Assembly: GCA_014191855.1 (NCBI GenBank)
Contig: BJHF01000051.1
Span: forward strand, 1-46,790
Reading direction: 5' to 3'
DNA: 46,790 nucleotides
Source: Deltaproteobacteria bacterium
Lineage (GTDB): Bacteria > Myxococcota_A > UBA796 > SXON01
Shown: piece by piece, positions 6,914 through 15,306 of the stretch
How the letters are laid out: the number at the start of each line of letters is the position of its first letter
How positions within the stretch are numbered: the stretch's first letter is position 1
Notes under the pieces: model-generated
What the model was told of the DNA's origin: nothing
The model's input: the letters and a program-made list of their open reading frames with translations, nothing else
The model's database searches: none
Program-made: the position numbers and the translations under genes

Positions 6914-8749
6914 GTGTCGCGCCGTGTGCTGCTCATCGAGGACGATCTCTTCTCCGCCACCGTGCTGGCCGACGGCCTGCGTGGCCGCGGTTGGGAAGTC
7001 GAGCACGTCGCCAACGGCGCTGCGGGCCTTGCGGCGGCGCTGAAAAGCCGCCCTGACGCGGTAATCACCGACCTCGCACTGCCTGGGATGGACGGAGCAA
7101 CCGTCACTTCCGCGATTCGCCTCGCGCCAGGCCGGCGCATTCCGGTGATCCTGGTGTCGGCGCGCGAAGGCGGGGAGGAGGTGGCGCGGCAAGCGGGTGC
7201 CGATCGGTTCATCGCCAAGCCGGTGCGCGCGGAGGCGGCGGACGACGCCCTGAGCGCGTTGCTCGCGGCAGCGGCGGAGCCGCCCGCCGAAGGCCCCGCG
7301 GAGCCCCCACTCGGAGCCGTTCGCATCCCCGCGGCCGATGTGCTCGGCGCTGGCGCAGTGGCCCCGCCGACCGATTCAGGGAGGTTGCAGGCGGACTGGC
7401 TCGTGCGGCTGCTCGTGCGCCTGTACGATCGGCGGGCAACGGGCGTGCTCGACATCGAGAGCGGGCCGGTTCGCGCCAAGCTTTTCTTTCACCGGGGTGC
7501 CCCCGCGGCGGCCCGGAGCTCCGAGCCTGGCACGGAGCTGGGTCGGATCTTGGAGCGCCTCGGCGCAGTAACGCCGGATGGCGTGGAAGTGGCCGTGGAG
7601 GAGGCCCGGCGCAAGCGTCGGCCGCTCGGCGATCAGCTAGTGGCCAGCTCGCTCGTGGAGCGGTCGACGGCGGAGCGGGCCCTTCGCGAGCAGATCGTCG
7701 AGCGGATGTGCGCGCTCAACCAGCGCAGCACCGGCCGCTGGTATTTCAGCGCCAACGAGCCGATGGGCCTCGCGGGGTTTGAGGTGCCGGCCGGCGTGGC
7801 CTATTGGCGCCTTGGGGGCCCGGCCTTCGGCCCCACCGCGGCCTCCGGTCGGTATGTGCGCCTCGACGCGCCGACATGGGCCTGGCCCCTGATCGACCCG
7901 GCCAACGAGCTCGCGAGCGTACACGCCCGGTTCGTGGCCGGCGGCTCGTTGGCGGACTGCCTCCAGGCCGGCGACGCGCGTGTCGGCCGCCTGCTCGGGG
8001 TCCTCCATCGTTTCGGGCTTGTCGCCTTCGTGGACGAGGAGCCGACCGAGGTGCAGCGCGCCGCGGGGCTTGCGCAGCAAGAAACGGCCGAAATCGACGC
8101 GACCATCGCCGCGCGCCATCGGGCGTTGGTAGACGCCGACCACTACACGTTGTTGGGCGTCGCCCCCGACGCCGACGTGGCGGAGATCCACAGTGCGAGC
8201 ATCATGGCGTTGTCTGCTGTGAATCCGGCGCAGCTCCCCACAGGCGTTGGCGCGCTCACGAGGGAGCGGGCCCAGGCGTTGTTCAGCCGCGCGCTGGAGG
8301 CGGGCCGCGTGCTCCTCGATTCGGAGCGCCGGCCGCTGTACGACGCGATGCTGGGTCGGAGGGCGGGCTGGCGCACCGAGGCGGTGGGCGCCGAAGACCA
8401 GGCGGTTCTCTTGGCCGAGCGGGCGAAACACCACTTCCTGCGTGGGGAGTATGTCACCGCCGCCTCGTCGTTTCGCGCCGCGTTGCGCCTCGAGGGCGAC
8501 GATGTGGACATCCTCGCGATGCTCGGCCGCACGCGGCGACTGGCCTGCCCCGAGGATCCCACGGCGGGGGAAGCGGAGCTGCGAAAGGCCGTGAGCATGG
8601 ATCCGGAGGCGGAGTACCCCCTTTACTGGCTCGCCAGGCTGCACTACGAGCGTGGGGAGATGGACGCCGCGCGGCAGTTGCTCCGGCGAATCCTGACGAA
8701 CAACTCCGAATTCGAGCTCGCCCGAGAGGCGATGAGGTTGCTCCCGTGA
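6914..8749 (+). CDS. Response regulator with PATAN (DUF4388), degenerate J-like domain and TPR
   Basis: A 611-residue multidomain signalling protein starting at GTG. Residues 1-110 form a receiver domain with the acidic pocket E9-D10-D11, phospho-acceptor Asp53 (ITDLALPG), Ser82 and Lys102. About 155-300 is a PATAN/DUF4388 domain (LVRLLVRLYDRRATGVLDI, LFFHRGAP). About 410-475 resembles a J-domain (HYTLLGVAPDADVAEI ... LLDSERRPLYDAML), but the HPD tripeptide is absent (NPA in its region). The C-terminus has TPR-like helices (LAERAKHHFLRGEYVTAASSF). Its stop overlaps the next gene (TGATG at 8747-8751), which has the same PATAN-J-TPR order. No histidine kinase lies nearby, so its input is unknown. 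Confidence 0.88.
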   Translation: MSRRVLLIEDDLFSATVLADGLRGRGWEVEHVANGAAGLAAALKSRPDAVITDLALPGMDGATVTSAIRLAPGRRIPVILVSAREGGEEVARQAGADRFIAKPVRAEAADDALSALLAAAAEPPAEGPAEPPLGAVRIPAADVLGAGAVAPPTDSGRLQADWLVRLLVRLYDRRATGVLDIESGPVRAKLFFHRGAPAAARSSEPGTELGRILERLGAVTPDGVEVAVEEARRKRRPLGDQLVASSLVERSTAERALREQIVERMCALNQRSTGRWYFSANEPMGLAGFEVPAGVAYWRLGGPAFGPTAASGRYVRLDAPTWAWPLIDPANELASVHARFVAGGSLADCLQAGDARVGRLLGVLHRFGLVAFVDEEPTEVQRAAGLAQQETAEIDATIAARHRALVDADHYTLLGVAPDADVAEIHSASIMALSAVNPAQLPTGVGALTRERAQALFSRALEAGRVLLDSERRPLYDAMLGRRAGWRTEAVGAEDQAVLLAERAKHHFLRGEYVTAASSFRAALRLEGDDVDILAMLGRTRRLACPEDPTAGEAELRKAVSMDPEAEYPLYWLARLHYERGEMDAARQLLRRILTNNSEFELAREAMRLLP

Positions 8750-10191
8750 TGAATCCGTTGACAGCGGCGCTGTACGCCCGATCGATCGAGGCCGCCACGG
8801 GCGCGTTGGACTGGACCGACGGCAAGCGCCGGCGGGTGTTCTTCTTTGAGCACGGGGAGATCGTTCTCACGCAGTCGAACCTCAAAAGTGAAGGAACGGA
8901 GCGCCTCGTTGAGCAGCAGCCCGGGCTCTCGGGCGATGCCCTGCTTCGAGAGGCGGCGCGGGTTCGTTTGGCCGGCGCGCTGCGTGAAACCGGTGGCGAG
9001 GCCAGGTGGATCCCGAACGCCCCCGCGCCCCGTCGCGAGCCGGCGGATCTGTCGCAGGCGGTGTGGGATTCGGGGCCGCGCCGACCGCCGATGTCGGCCT
9101 ACCCGAAGATCGCGGGAGCGGGTGGGGGCTGGGTTCAGCGCCAAGCGATGCCCCCGGACCTGGCGCGCTACCTGGTGGAGCTCGATGGCTCCCGCACGTT
9201 GGACGAGGTGCTTTCTTTTGCCCCCGCCGGCCAGGACGTTGTGGAGCGGTGGATCCACATCGCATTTGCAGTGGGCGCCCTCGTGGACGTCGGCATCGAG
9301 AGCGCAACCTACGAAGTGCGGAGCGTGAGCAAGAAGCGGGACTTTGGGGGCAGCGTAGACGACATCGCCTCGTTGATCTCGGAGGGGCTGGGGCAGGAGC
9401 CGACCCGCGCACCAACGGCGACGGTCGCCGATCCTGCGACGGTGCGCTTCGGGCCCGCGCTCCCGAGAATCAGGGGCGCGGCAGATCATTTCGCGGCCCT
9501 CGGCGTGAGCTGGCAAGACCCGCCGGAGAGCATGCGGCGCGCCTACGTGGCGCTCGCGCGGGAGCTGCACCCGGATGGCTTCGTGGCGGAGAGCGCAGAG
9601 CTGCAGGCCATCGCAGCGGAGTTGTTCGACAAGGTTCGGGCGGCGTGGGAGGTGCTGGGCGACGAGAACAAGCGCGAGGCCTACATCAAGCGGGTGATCA
9701 AGGGGGAGAAGACCGAAGACGAGCTGGCCATGGACAAGGTGCGGGCCATCCTCGATGCGGAGGGCGACTTCAAGAAGGGCTTGGTGGACTTCGCCGCGGG
9801 GCGCATCGCTGCGGCACATGAGTGCTTCGTGGCGGCGGCGGCGAGCGTGCCGGAAGAGATGGAGTTCGCTGCTTACGCCGGTTATACGACGTATCGCATC
9901 CACGTGGGGAAGAACCCGGAGAAGGCGGCGGAGGGCTTGGCGAAGCTGAGGACGGCCGTGGAGACGAGCGAGCGCCTGGACACAGGGTGGGTGCTCATTG
10001 GGCTCACCCACCACGCCAAAGGGGAGTACGCGGAGGCTCGGGAGGCGTACATCAAGGCGCTCAAGATCAAGCCATCGAACCCGGACGCCGTGCGTGAGAT
10101 GAAGCGATTGGAGCGGGACAAGCAGACGACGGCGGGCGCGGCGGCGGGGGGATCCAGCCTGTTCAACCGGTTTTTCGGCGGCAAGAAGTAG
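8749..10191 (+). CDS. PATAN (DUF4388)-J-domain-TPR protein
   Basis: A 480-residue protein coupled to the upstream response regulator. Residues 1-110 form a PATAN/DUF4388 domain (SIEAATGALDWTDGKRRRVFFFEHGEI begins it). About 140-190 is a helical stretch (LARYLVELDGSRTLDEVLSF). About 245-310 is a J-domain with intact HPD at residues 274-276 (ARELHPDGF), so it could in principle engage a DnaK-type Hsp70. The C-terminal 170 residues carry TPR helices (GYTTYRIHVGKNPEKAAEGLAKL, LIGLTHHAKGEYAEAREAYIKAL). It lacks a receiver domain. An alternative GTG start one codon upstream exists. Together with the previous gene it looks like an output module pair; targets are unknown. Confidence 0.88.
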   Translation: MNPLTAALYARSIEAATGALDWTDGKRRRVFFFEHGEIVLTQSNLKSEGTERLVEQQPGLSGDALLREAARVRLAGALRETGGEARWIPNAPAPRREPADLSQAVWDSGPRRPPMSAYPKIAGAGGGWVQRQAMPPDLARYLVELDGSRTLDEVLSFAPAGQDVVERWIHIAFAVGALVDVGIESATYEVRSVSKKRDFGGSVDDIASLISEGLGQEPTRAPTATVADPATVRFGPALPRIRGAADHFAALGVSWQDPPESMRRAYVALARELHPDGFVAESAELQAIAAELFDKVRAAWEVLGDENKREAYIKRVIKGEKTEDELAMDKVRAILDAEGDFKKGLVDFAAGRIAAAHECFVAAAASVPEEMEFAAYAGYTTYRIHVGKNPEKAAEGLAKLRTAVETSERLDTGWVLIGLTHHAKGEYAEAREAYIKALKIKPSNPDAVREMKRLERDKQTTAGAAAGGSSLFNRFFGGKK

Positions 10192-10200
10192 CCCGCCGAA

Positions 10201-11454
10201 TCACGCGAGCAGCGGCAGCCCACCCTCGGGTCCCGTGGGATCGACCCCGAACGAAGCGAGCACGCGGTCGCACTGGTTGATCACGCTGCGCACGTAGCGC
10301 CGCTTTTCGGCGTAACTTCCGGGGTAGAAGCTGCGCTTGAAGCCGTGGATGATGAGGTCCCGCAGCTCGCGGGGGGTGAGCTGCGCGTGCCGAACCGCCA
10401 GCCCCAGCTCTCGGGTGACCGTCGTGTGGGACACGAGTCGGTTGTCGGTGCAGATCGCGACCGAAATCCGGCGGTCGAGCATGCGCCGCAACGCGTGCGC
10501 CTCCACCGTGCCGATCGACGGGTTGGTTTGCAGGTTCGACGTGATGCACACCTCGATGGTGACGCGGCGATCCGCGATGTACTCGGCGAGCCGGTCGGCG
10601 AAGCGCTCGCGATCCTCCACCTTGGGGTCGCGGATCCGCTCCGGCGAAAAGAGCAGGTAGCCGTGCCCGATCCGGTCGGCATGCAGCGCCGTGATCGCCT
10701 GGAAGATGCTCTCCGCCCCGTAGGCCTCGCCAGCGTGCACGGTCTTGTGGAGGAAGTTCGCGTGGGCGAAGGCGTAGGCTTCCTGGTGGTCGATCGCGGG
10801 GTAGCCGTCCTCCTGGCCGGCGAGGTCGAAGCCAACCACGGGGATGCCCTCCTCGTCGCGCGCCCACACGGCTTCGCGCGCGAGCTCGAGGCTGGCGAGA
10901 CCGGCCACGCGGCGGCGAGGTGCCTTGCTGAGCGCACGCAGGAGATTCCGGTAGTAGGCCGAGAAGTGCTCGTTGAAGGTGCGTAGGGCACAGACGATGA
11001 TTCCGTACCGAAAGTCGGGATCGCCCGCGGGGATTCCTTTGTTCACCTCGGCCTGCGCGCGCGCCATCCCGGCATTCACCGCGCGCAGCACCGCCCGGCC
11101 GTCCAGCTCGTCGTGCTGGTGGAGTTGGGGCGCGAACCGCACTTCGACGTAGCGCACGCCCTCCGCGAAATTGTCGAGCGCGAACTCGTAGGCCACGCGC
11201 TCGAGGCCAGCCGCGTCTTGCATCACCGCCCCCGTCCACGCGAAGCCCACGAGGTACTCCGGCAGATCCGCGTAGTGGGCCTTGAACACCGTTTCGTTCA
11301 GCCCCTCGGGGGTGAACGAGGGTAGTTGAACACCACGTTCTTTCGCCAGCTCGATCAGGGTTTCGAGGCGGAGCGAGCCATCGAGGTGAACGTGCAGGTC
11401 GGTTTTGGGGAGCGCCTGGAGGAGCGCGTCGATGCGGGCGGGGTCGAGCGTCAT
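10201..11454 (-). CDS. add: Adenosine deaminase family protein
   Basis: A 417-residue metal-dependent deaminase of the adenosine/AMP deaminase superfamily, converting adenosine to inosine if specificity is standard. The metal ligands and catalytic residues are visible: HVHLDGS (His21, His23), VHAGEA (His240, Glu243), RIGHG (His264) and CTDNRLVS (Asp337). Asn338 replaces the second Asp of the common TDD motif; this TDN form is also known in the family. It is longer than the E. coli enzyme (333 residues), mainly by insertions around 100-200. The ATG at 11454 with AGGGGG upstream is chosen; the frame is open further upstream but does not read as protein. Convergent with the PATAN-J gene, 9 bases apart. 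Confidence 0.92.
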   Translation of the reverse strand: MTLDPARIDALLQALPKTDLHVHLDGSLRLETLIELAKERGVQLPSFTPEGLNETVFKAHYADLPEYLVGFAWTGAVMQDAAGLERVAYEFALDNFAEGVRYVEVRFAPQLHQHDELDGRAVLRAVNAGMARAQAEVNKGIPAGDPDFRYGIIVCALRTFNEHFSAYYRNLLRALSKAPRRRVAGLASLELAREAVWARDEEGIPVVGFDLAGQEDGYPAIDHQEAYAFAHANFLHKTVHAGEAYGAESIFQAITALHADRIGHGYLLFSPERIRDPKVEDRERFADRLAEYIADRRVTIEVCITSNLQTNPSIGTVEAHALRRMLDRRISVAICTDNRLVSHTTVTRELGLAVRHAQLTPRELRDLIIHGFKRSFYPGSYAEKRRYVRSVINQCDRVLASFGVDPTGPEGGLPLLA

Positions 11455-11529
11455 GGCGCCCCCTAATCCGACGTCACCGATCTTCACGATTCGAAGGCGC
11501 GGGGGGGTACGCGCGTTTATGGCGCGCTC

Positions 11530-12030
11530 ATGGAGCGCGTGATGAACCTGCCTCGCACCACTTTGCTGCTCACCCTCCTCTTCTCGGCCTCCATCGCCGA
11601 GGCTCGTCCGCGGCACCGGCCGCCGCCCCGCTACGTGGTGAGCGGCCCCCGCGTGCACGTGGTGATCAATCCCTGGGCGCCTTCGTACGTGCCGGCCCCT
11701 CGCGCCGGTTGGTTGTGGGTTCCGGGCGTGTACGTCGGCCCGCGCTGGCGTCCCGGCTATTGGGCGCCCGCCGCGCCGCGCGTGGGTTGGCTGTGGGTGC
11801 CAGGCTACTGGTCCGGCACCGTGTACGTAGATGGGTACTGGCGCGATCACTCGCGACCAGGCCAGGTTTGGGTAGACGGCTACTACGACGAAGAGGGTAC
11901 CTGGGTCCCAGGGTATTGGGCACCGTCCGACTCGACCGATGCCGCACGTGAGGACGCTCCTGCGCCGCCGCCGGCCGACTCCGCCCCTGCGAACGACGCG
12001 ACGGCCCCGGTATTCCACGAGTACGAGTAG
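11530..12030 (+). CDS. Secreted tryptophan/tyrosine-repeat protein (YXWGXW-type)
   Basis: A 166-residue exported protein. A Sec signal peptide ends near residue 25 (SIAEARP). The body contains about three imperfect 26-residue repeats rich in Trp, Tyr, Gly and Pro: units begin GWLWVPGVY, GWLWVPGYW and QVWVDGYYD, and each contains a second GYW element. This matches the common but functionally obscure YXWGXW-repeat envelope proteins. A Pro/Ala/Asp-rich tail follows. The ATG at 11530 is used; ATG 11542 is also possible and keeps the signal peptide. It lies only 15 bases before the first of two radical SAM genes, so co-transcription is likely. Confidence 0.85.
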   Translation: MERVMNLPRTTLLLTLLFSASIAEARPRHRPPPRYVVSGPRVHVVINPWAPSYVPAPRAGWLWVPGVYVGPRWRPGYWAPAAPRVGWLWVPGYWSGTVYVDGYWRDHSRPGQVWVDGYYDEEGTWVPGYWAPSDSTDAAREDAPAPPPADSAPANDATAPVFHEYE

Positions 12031-12045
12031 GCTACACTTCCCCGA

Positions 12046-13104
12046 GTGACCCCCCCTCGCCTCGCGGGCAGCTACCTCGTCCTCGAAACGACGAACCAGT
12101 GCAGCCTCGCGTGTGTGCACTGCACAGTGGCGGAGGGGACGACGCACCCCCACCACGCGCAGGTGGGGTTCATGGCGGAAGAGATCTTCTCGGCGGTGCT
12201 CGACGATCTGGCGCGCGTGGGCGCGCAATTCGACACGCTCATCCCCTTCTGGCTGGGAGAGCCGCTGCTCCACCCCTCGTTCGGCGCGCTCTACCAGGCG
12301 GGGCTGCGCGCGGCCGCCACCCATGGCACCTTTCGGCGGGTTGAGCTGCACACCAATGCGACGCACCTCGGTCGGGACCGGGTTCGCGTGGCGCTGAACG
12401 CCTCGCCCGTGCCGCAAACGTGGCACTTCTCGCTCGATGCGGCCTCCCCGGAGCGGTACCGGCAGATCAAGGGGCGCGACAGCTTCGCGGCGGTGGAGGC
12501 GAATCTCCTGGCCTTCCTCGACGAACGAGCGCGCACAGGGGCTCGGTGGCCGCGGCCGATCTTCCAGATGATCGTGGGGGAGAACAACGCCGACGAGGTT
12601 GGCGCCTTCGCGGATCGGTGGCGCCGGGCTTGCGCCGCCCGCGGGATGCCCGTGCGGCTGGCGGCGCAGAACGTACCCGCTGGCGAGGAGGCGGTGGTGT
12701 TCTTTCGCCAGCTCGATGCCCCCACCCCCGCGGAGCAGCTTCGTGCGAACGCCGCCTACCGGGCGGCCATGGCGCGGATGGGGGTCGACCTCCCGCGCCC
12801 CACCCGCACACCGGAGGCGTTCGCCGCCGAGCCCGGCGTATGCAGTTGTTTCTGGAAGAGCCCCGTGGTGGGGTGGGATGGGCGCGTGACCACCTGCGTG
12901 CGTGACAACCGTTTCGAGAATGCGCTGGGCAACGTGCGCGACACCCCGCTGTCGGAGCTCTGGTGGGGCGCCCGGATGCGCGCCGGCCGCGCCGGGGTGA
13001 GCGAGGGCCGATACGCAGGCTTCCCCGCGTGTTCCAACTGTTATATTCCGCGTTCGGCGAACTACACCGACATCGATCGGGCGGAGATCGCGTTGTGGGG
13101 GTAG
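12046..13104 (+). CDS. Radical SAM/SPASM-domain protein (first of pair)
   Basis: A 352-residue radical SAM enzyme starting at GTG. The cluster motif CSLACVHC (Cys19, Cys23, Cys26) would bind the [4Fe-4S] that cleaves S-adenosylmethionine. LGEPLLHPSF corresponds to the SAM-binding GGEP region. The C-terminal half has a SPASM-like cysteine set (VCSCFWK, TTCVRDNRFENALGNV, FPACSNCY), indicating auxiliary iron-sulfur clusters as in peptide- or protein-modifying maturases. Substrate unknown. It follows the Trp-repeat gene by 15 bases and its last 10 bases overlap the next radical SAM gene, so the three may work together; that is inference. Confidence 0.88.
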   Translation: MTPPRLAGSYLVLETTNQCSLACVHCTVAEGTTHPHHAQVGFMAEEIFSAVLDDLARVGAQFDTLIPFWLGEPLLHPSFGALYQAGLRAAATHGTFRRVELHTNATHLGRDRVRVALNASPVPQTWHFSLDAASPERYRQIKGRDSFAAVEANLLAFLDERARTGARWPRPIFQMIVGENNADEVGAFADRWRRACAARGMPVRLAAQNVPAGEEAVVFFRQLDAPTPAEQLRANAAYRAAMARMGVDLPRPTRTPEAFAAEPGVCSCFWKSPVVGWDGRVTTCVRDNRFENALGNVRDTPLSELWWGARMRAGRAGVSEGRYAGFPACSNCYIPRSANYTDIDRAEIALWG

Positions 13105-14102
13105 CCGACACCGCGATCGCGAGCCGACTGCTCGCGCAGGCGAGGCTGCGTCGGGCGTCGGGTGCCCCTACGCAGATTCACCTCTCCGTAACCGACCGGT
13201 GTTTTCTTCCGTGCGCCCACTGCGACATCTACAAGAACGAGGCGACCGACCTGCCCGAAGCGGCGTGGGCGCGGGTCATCGACGAGCTGGCGGTTTGGGT
13301 GGGGCCGGCGGCGATGAACTTCGTGGGGGGCGAACCGCTGCTCCGGGCCGACCTGGAGCGCCTGATGAAGCGCGCCACCGACAGGGGCTTCACCGTCACC
13401 TTCAACACGAACGCCTGGCTGTTGAACGACAAACGTGCGGCCGCCCTGGCGGATGCCGGCGTGAGCATCGCCTATTTGTCCCTCGACGGGTTCCGCGAGG
13501 GCACCGTGGATCACAGCCGAGGGAAGCCGGGAACGTGGCGCAAGGTGATGGAGGCCGTGGACCGGCTCGGCGCGTTGCCCAACCCGAGGGTGATCATCTC
13601 TTGCATCCTCCACGGGGGAAACGCTCACGAGGTTCCGGAGCTGCTGAGCTGGTGCCGCGAGCGGGGCCTTGAGCTCGTGGTGCAACCACTCTACCAGAAC
13701 TTCGGGGAGAACGCCCACGACCCTGGTTGGTGGCGGCGCTCCGCGATGTGGCCAACCGACCTCGGCCCGGTGAACGCGGCGCTCGATGTGTTGGTGGCGG
13801 AGCGCCGCGATGCTGGAAGGGTATGTAATCCAGTGGGGCAGTTGGAGGCGTTCCGGAGCTATTTCCGTGACCCAAGCGCGGCAAACGGGCAGGTGTGCAA
13901 GGCCGGGCACTCCGACCTGGCGTTCGACCCCGCGGGGAACGTGAGACTCTGCTATTTTCTGGAGCCCGTGGGGAATATCGCCGATGGGCGATCTCTGCGG
14001 GAGCTGTGGAACGGGCTGGGTGCGCTTCGCCGGCGGTACGAGGTGCATACGTGCACGCGGAACTGCAATCTTCTGAACTGCAACTTCGACGATCAGGGAT
14101 AA
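13095..14102 (+). CDS. Radical SAM/SPASM-domain protein (second of pair)
   Basis: A 335-residue radical SAM enzyme. Cluster cysteines are Cys36, Cys40 and Cys43 (RCFLPCAHCD), and NFVGGEPLL is the canonical SAM-binding loop. The C-terminal SPASM-like part contains GQVCKAGHSDLAFDPAGNVRLC, GNIADGRSLRELWN and a final cysteine cluster (HTCTRNCNLLNCN). GTG at 13095 is the only reasonable start and overlaps the previous gene by 10 bases. Sequence similarity to the first enzyme is confined to motifs, so this looks like two different enzymes rather than a recent duplication. Product and target are unknown; heme-d1, RiPP and quinohemoprotein-type maturases share this architecture. Confidence 0.88.
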   Translation: MGVADTAIASRLLAQARLRRASGAPTQIHLSVTDRCFLPCAHCDIYKNEATDLPEAAWARVIDELAVWVGPAAMNFVGGEPLLRADLERLMKRATDRGFTVTFNTNAWLLNDKRAAALADAGVSIAYLSLDGFREGTVDHSRGKPGTWRKVMEAVDRLGALPNPRVIISCILHGGNAHEVPELLSWCRERGLELVVQPLYQNFGENAHDPGWWRRSAMWPTDLGPVNAALDVLVAERRDAGRVCNPVGQLEAFRSYFRDPSAANGQVCKAGHSDLAFDPAGNVRLCYFLEPVGNIADGRSLRELWNGLGALRRRYEVHTCTRNCNLLNCNFDDQG

Positions 14103-14124
14103 TCGCGCGGCCGCGCGCATCGCC

Positions 14125-15306
14125 CTACCCCTGTGACAAGAACCACATGGCGGCGGCGCCCAGCACCGTGATGACCGCGCCGATTGCGAGCAGAGCGACA
14201 CACAGGATCGCGGCGACGTTGACCCAGAGCGGCGCCCGGACGCGGGCGTTTTCCCCCTCCGCCACGTCCGACCATCGCGGCAGGCCGCTGGCCAACACGA
14301 GCGCGGCGAGCGCGCCGCCCAACCCACCGCCGACATGACCGGCGGCGTCGATGCCAGGCGTGAACGAGATCAGCAGGTTCAAGAGAAGGTTCTGGCCGGC
14401 GCTGGAGCGCATGACCTTGCGCACGGCTTCGGGTAGCGCCTCTTTTGCGCGGTAGGACAACACAAGTTGGGCGGTCATGACACCCCAAATGGCACCCGAG
14501 GCGCCGATGGAGGAGCCTTCGCCCAGAAATACCAGGCTGAGCAGGCTACCACAAATGCCCGAGAAGGTGTAGAGCACGATGAATCTCGGTGTTCCGAGGA
14601 TGCGCTCGACCAGATCGCCGATCCGCCACAACACAAAGAGGTTCATGCCGACGTGGAGCAGGCTGCCGTGAAGGAGCGTGGCGGTGACGATGCGCCAAAC
14701 CTGCCCCTGTGCCACGAGCGCAGGATTGAGCGCGCCCATGAAGCCGAGTGACAATGTCGGATCGAGGGTATCGGCCAGCAATTCGACTGCGAAGATACCG
14801 ACCATCACGCCGACGAGGAGCCGCGTGGCCCAAGGGGGGTTTGCGCTGAGCCGGCGTTGGAAGCCGTTTGCCTCGGCGCTGATCGCCTCTGAGGCGTGTT
14901 GCCGCACCGCCCAGAACCGCGCCCAGTCCACGCCGGTGCCCCCGCGTTGGTGGAGCCACGTGGCCAGCCAGCGCCCGGGTGAGTCGGGCTCGTTGGGGGT
15001 GATGACCCCTGATTCTTGCAGGTGGAGGGCGCTGACCCGGGGGGGGGCCTCCCAGCCGTACTCGGTTGGTTGTCCGCCGACGATCAGCACCACCGTTGAT
15101 TCGGCTCGGATACGAGCGAGCAGCGCGGGGACCGCAGCCATCACGACGGGTTCAGCGCGGACGACCACCACCGCGCCTCCTGGCGTGTCGGCGATGCAGG
15201 CGTTGGGATCGAGCGCAAGCAGGCGCACCCCCTCGGTGAGCACGAGGTCGTGGACGACGTGCTCAAACAGGCCGGCGTCGCCTTCATAGGGGGCGAAGCG
15301 GCTCAC
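14125..15306 (-). CDS. Rhomboid-family intramembrane serine protease
   Basis: A 393-residue membrane protein. The C-terminal two thirds (about 160-390) is a rhomboid core with catalytic Ser270 in GASGAIWG, His324 in AAGHVGGG and the oxyanion Asn222 in HVGMNLFVLW, spread over at least six hydrophobic helices plus one extra at the C-terminus. The N-terminal 150 residues form a soluble alpha/beta region of unknown role (RLLALDPNACIADTPGG), consistent with a regulatory domain. Rhomboids cleave transmembrane substrates within the membrane. The GTG start at 15306 overlaps the stop of pepD (15303-15306), implying coupled translation. Convergent with the radical SAM pair. Confidence 0.92.
   Translation of the reverse strand: MSRFAPYEGDAGLFEHVVHDLVLTEGVRLLALDPNACIADTPGGAVVVVRAEPVVMAAVPALLARIRAESTVVLIVGGQPTEYGWEAPPRVSALHLQESGVITPNEPDSPGRWLATWLHQRGGTGVDWARFWAVRQHASEAISAEANGFQRRLSANPPWATRLLVGVMVGIFAVELLADTLDPTLSLGFMGALNPALVAQGQVWRIVTATLLHGSLLHVGMNLFVLWRIGDLVERILGTPRFIVLYTFSGICGSLLSLVFLGEGSSIGASGAIWGVMTAQLVLSYRAKEALPEAVRKVMRSSAGQNLLLNLLISFTPGIDAAGHVGGGLGGALAALVLASGLPRWSDVAEGENARVRAPLWVNVAAILCVALLAIGAVITVLGAAAMWFLSQG

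Noticed and set aside
11455..12426. Upstream extension of the adenosine deaminase frame
   Set aside because: The extra residues are low-complexity antisense of the tryptophan-repeat gene; the ATG at 11454 has a ribosome-binding site and the correct N-terminus before HVHLDGS.
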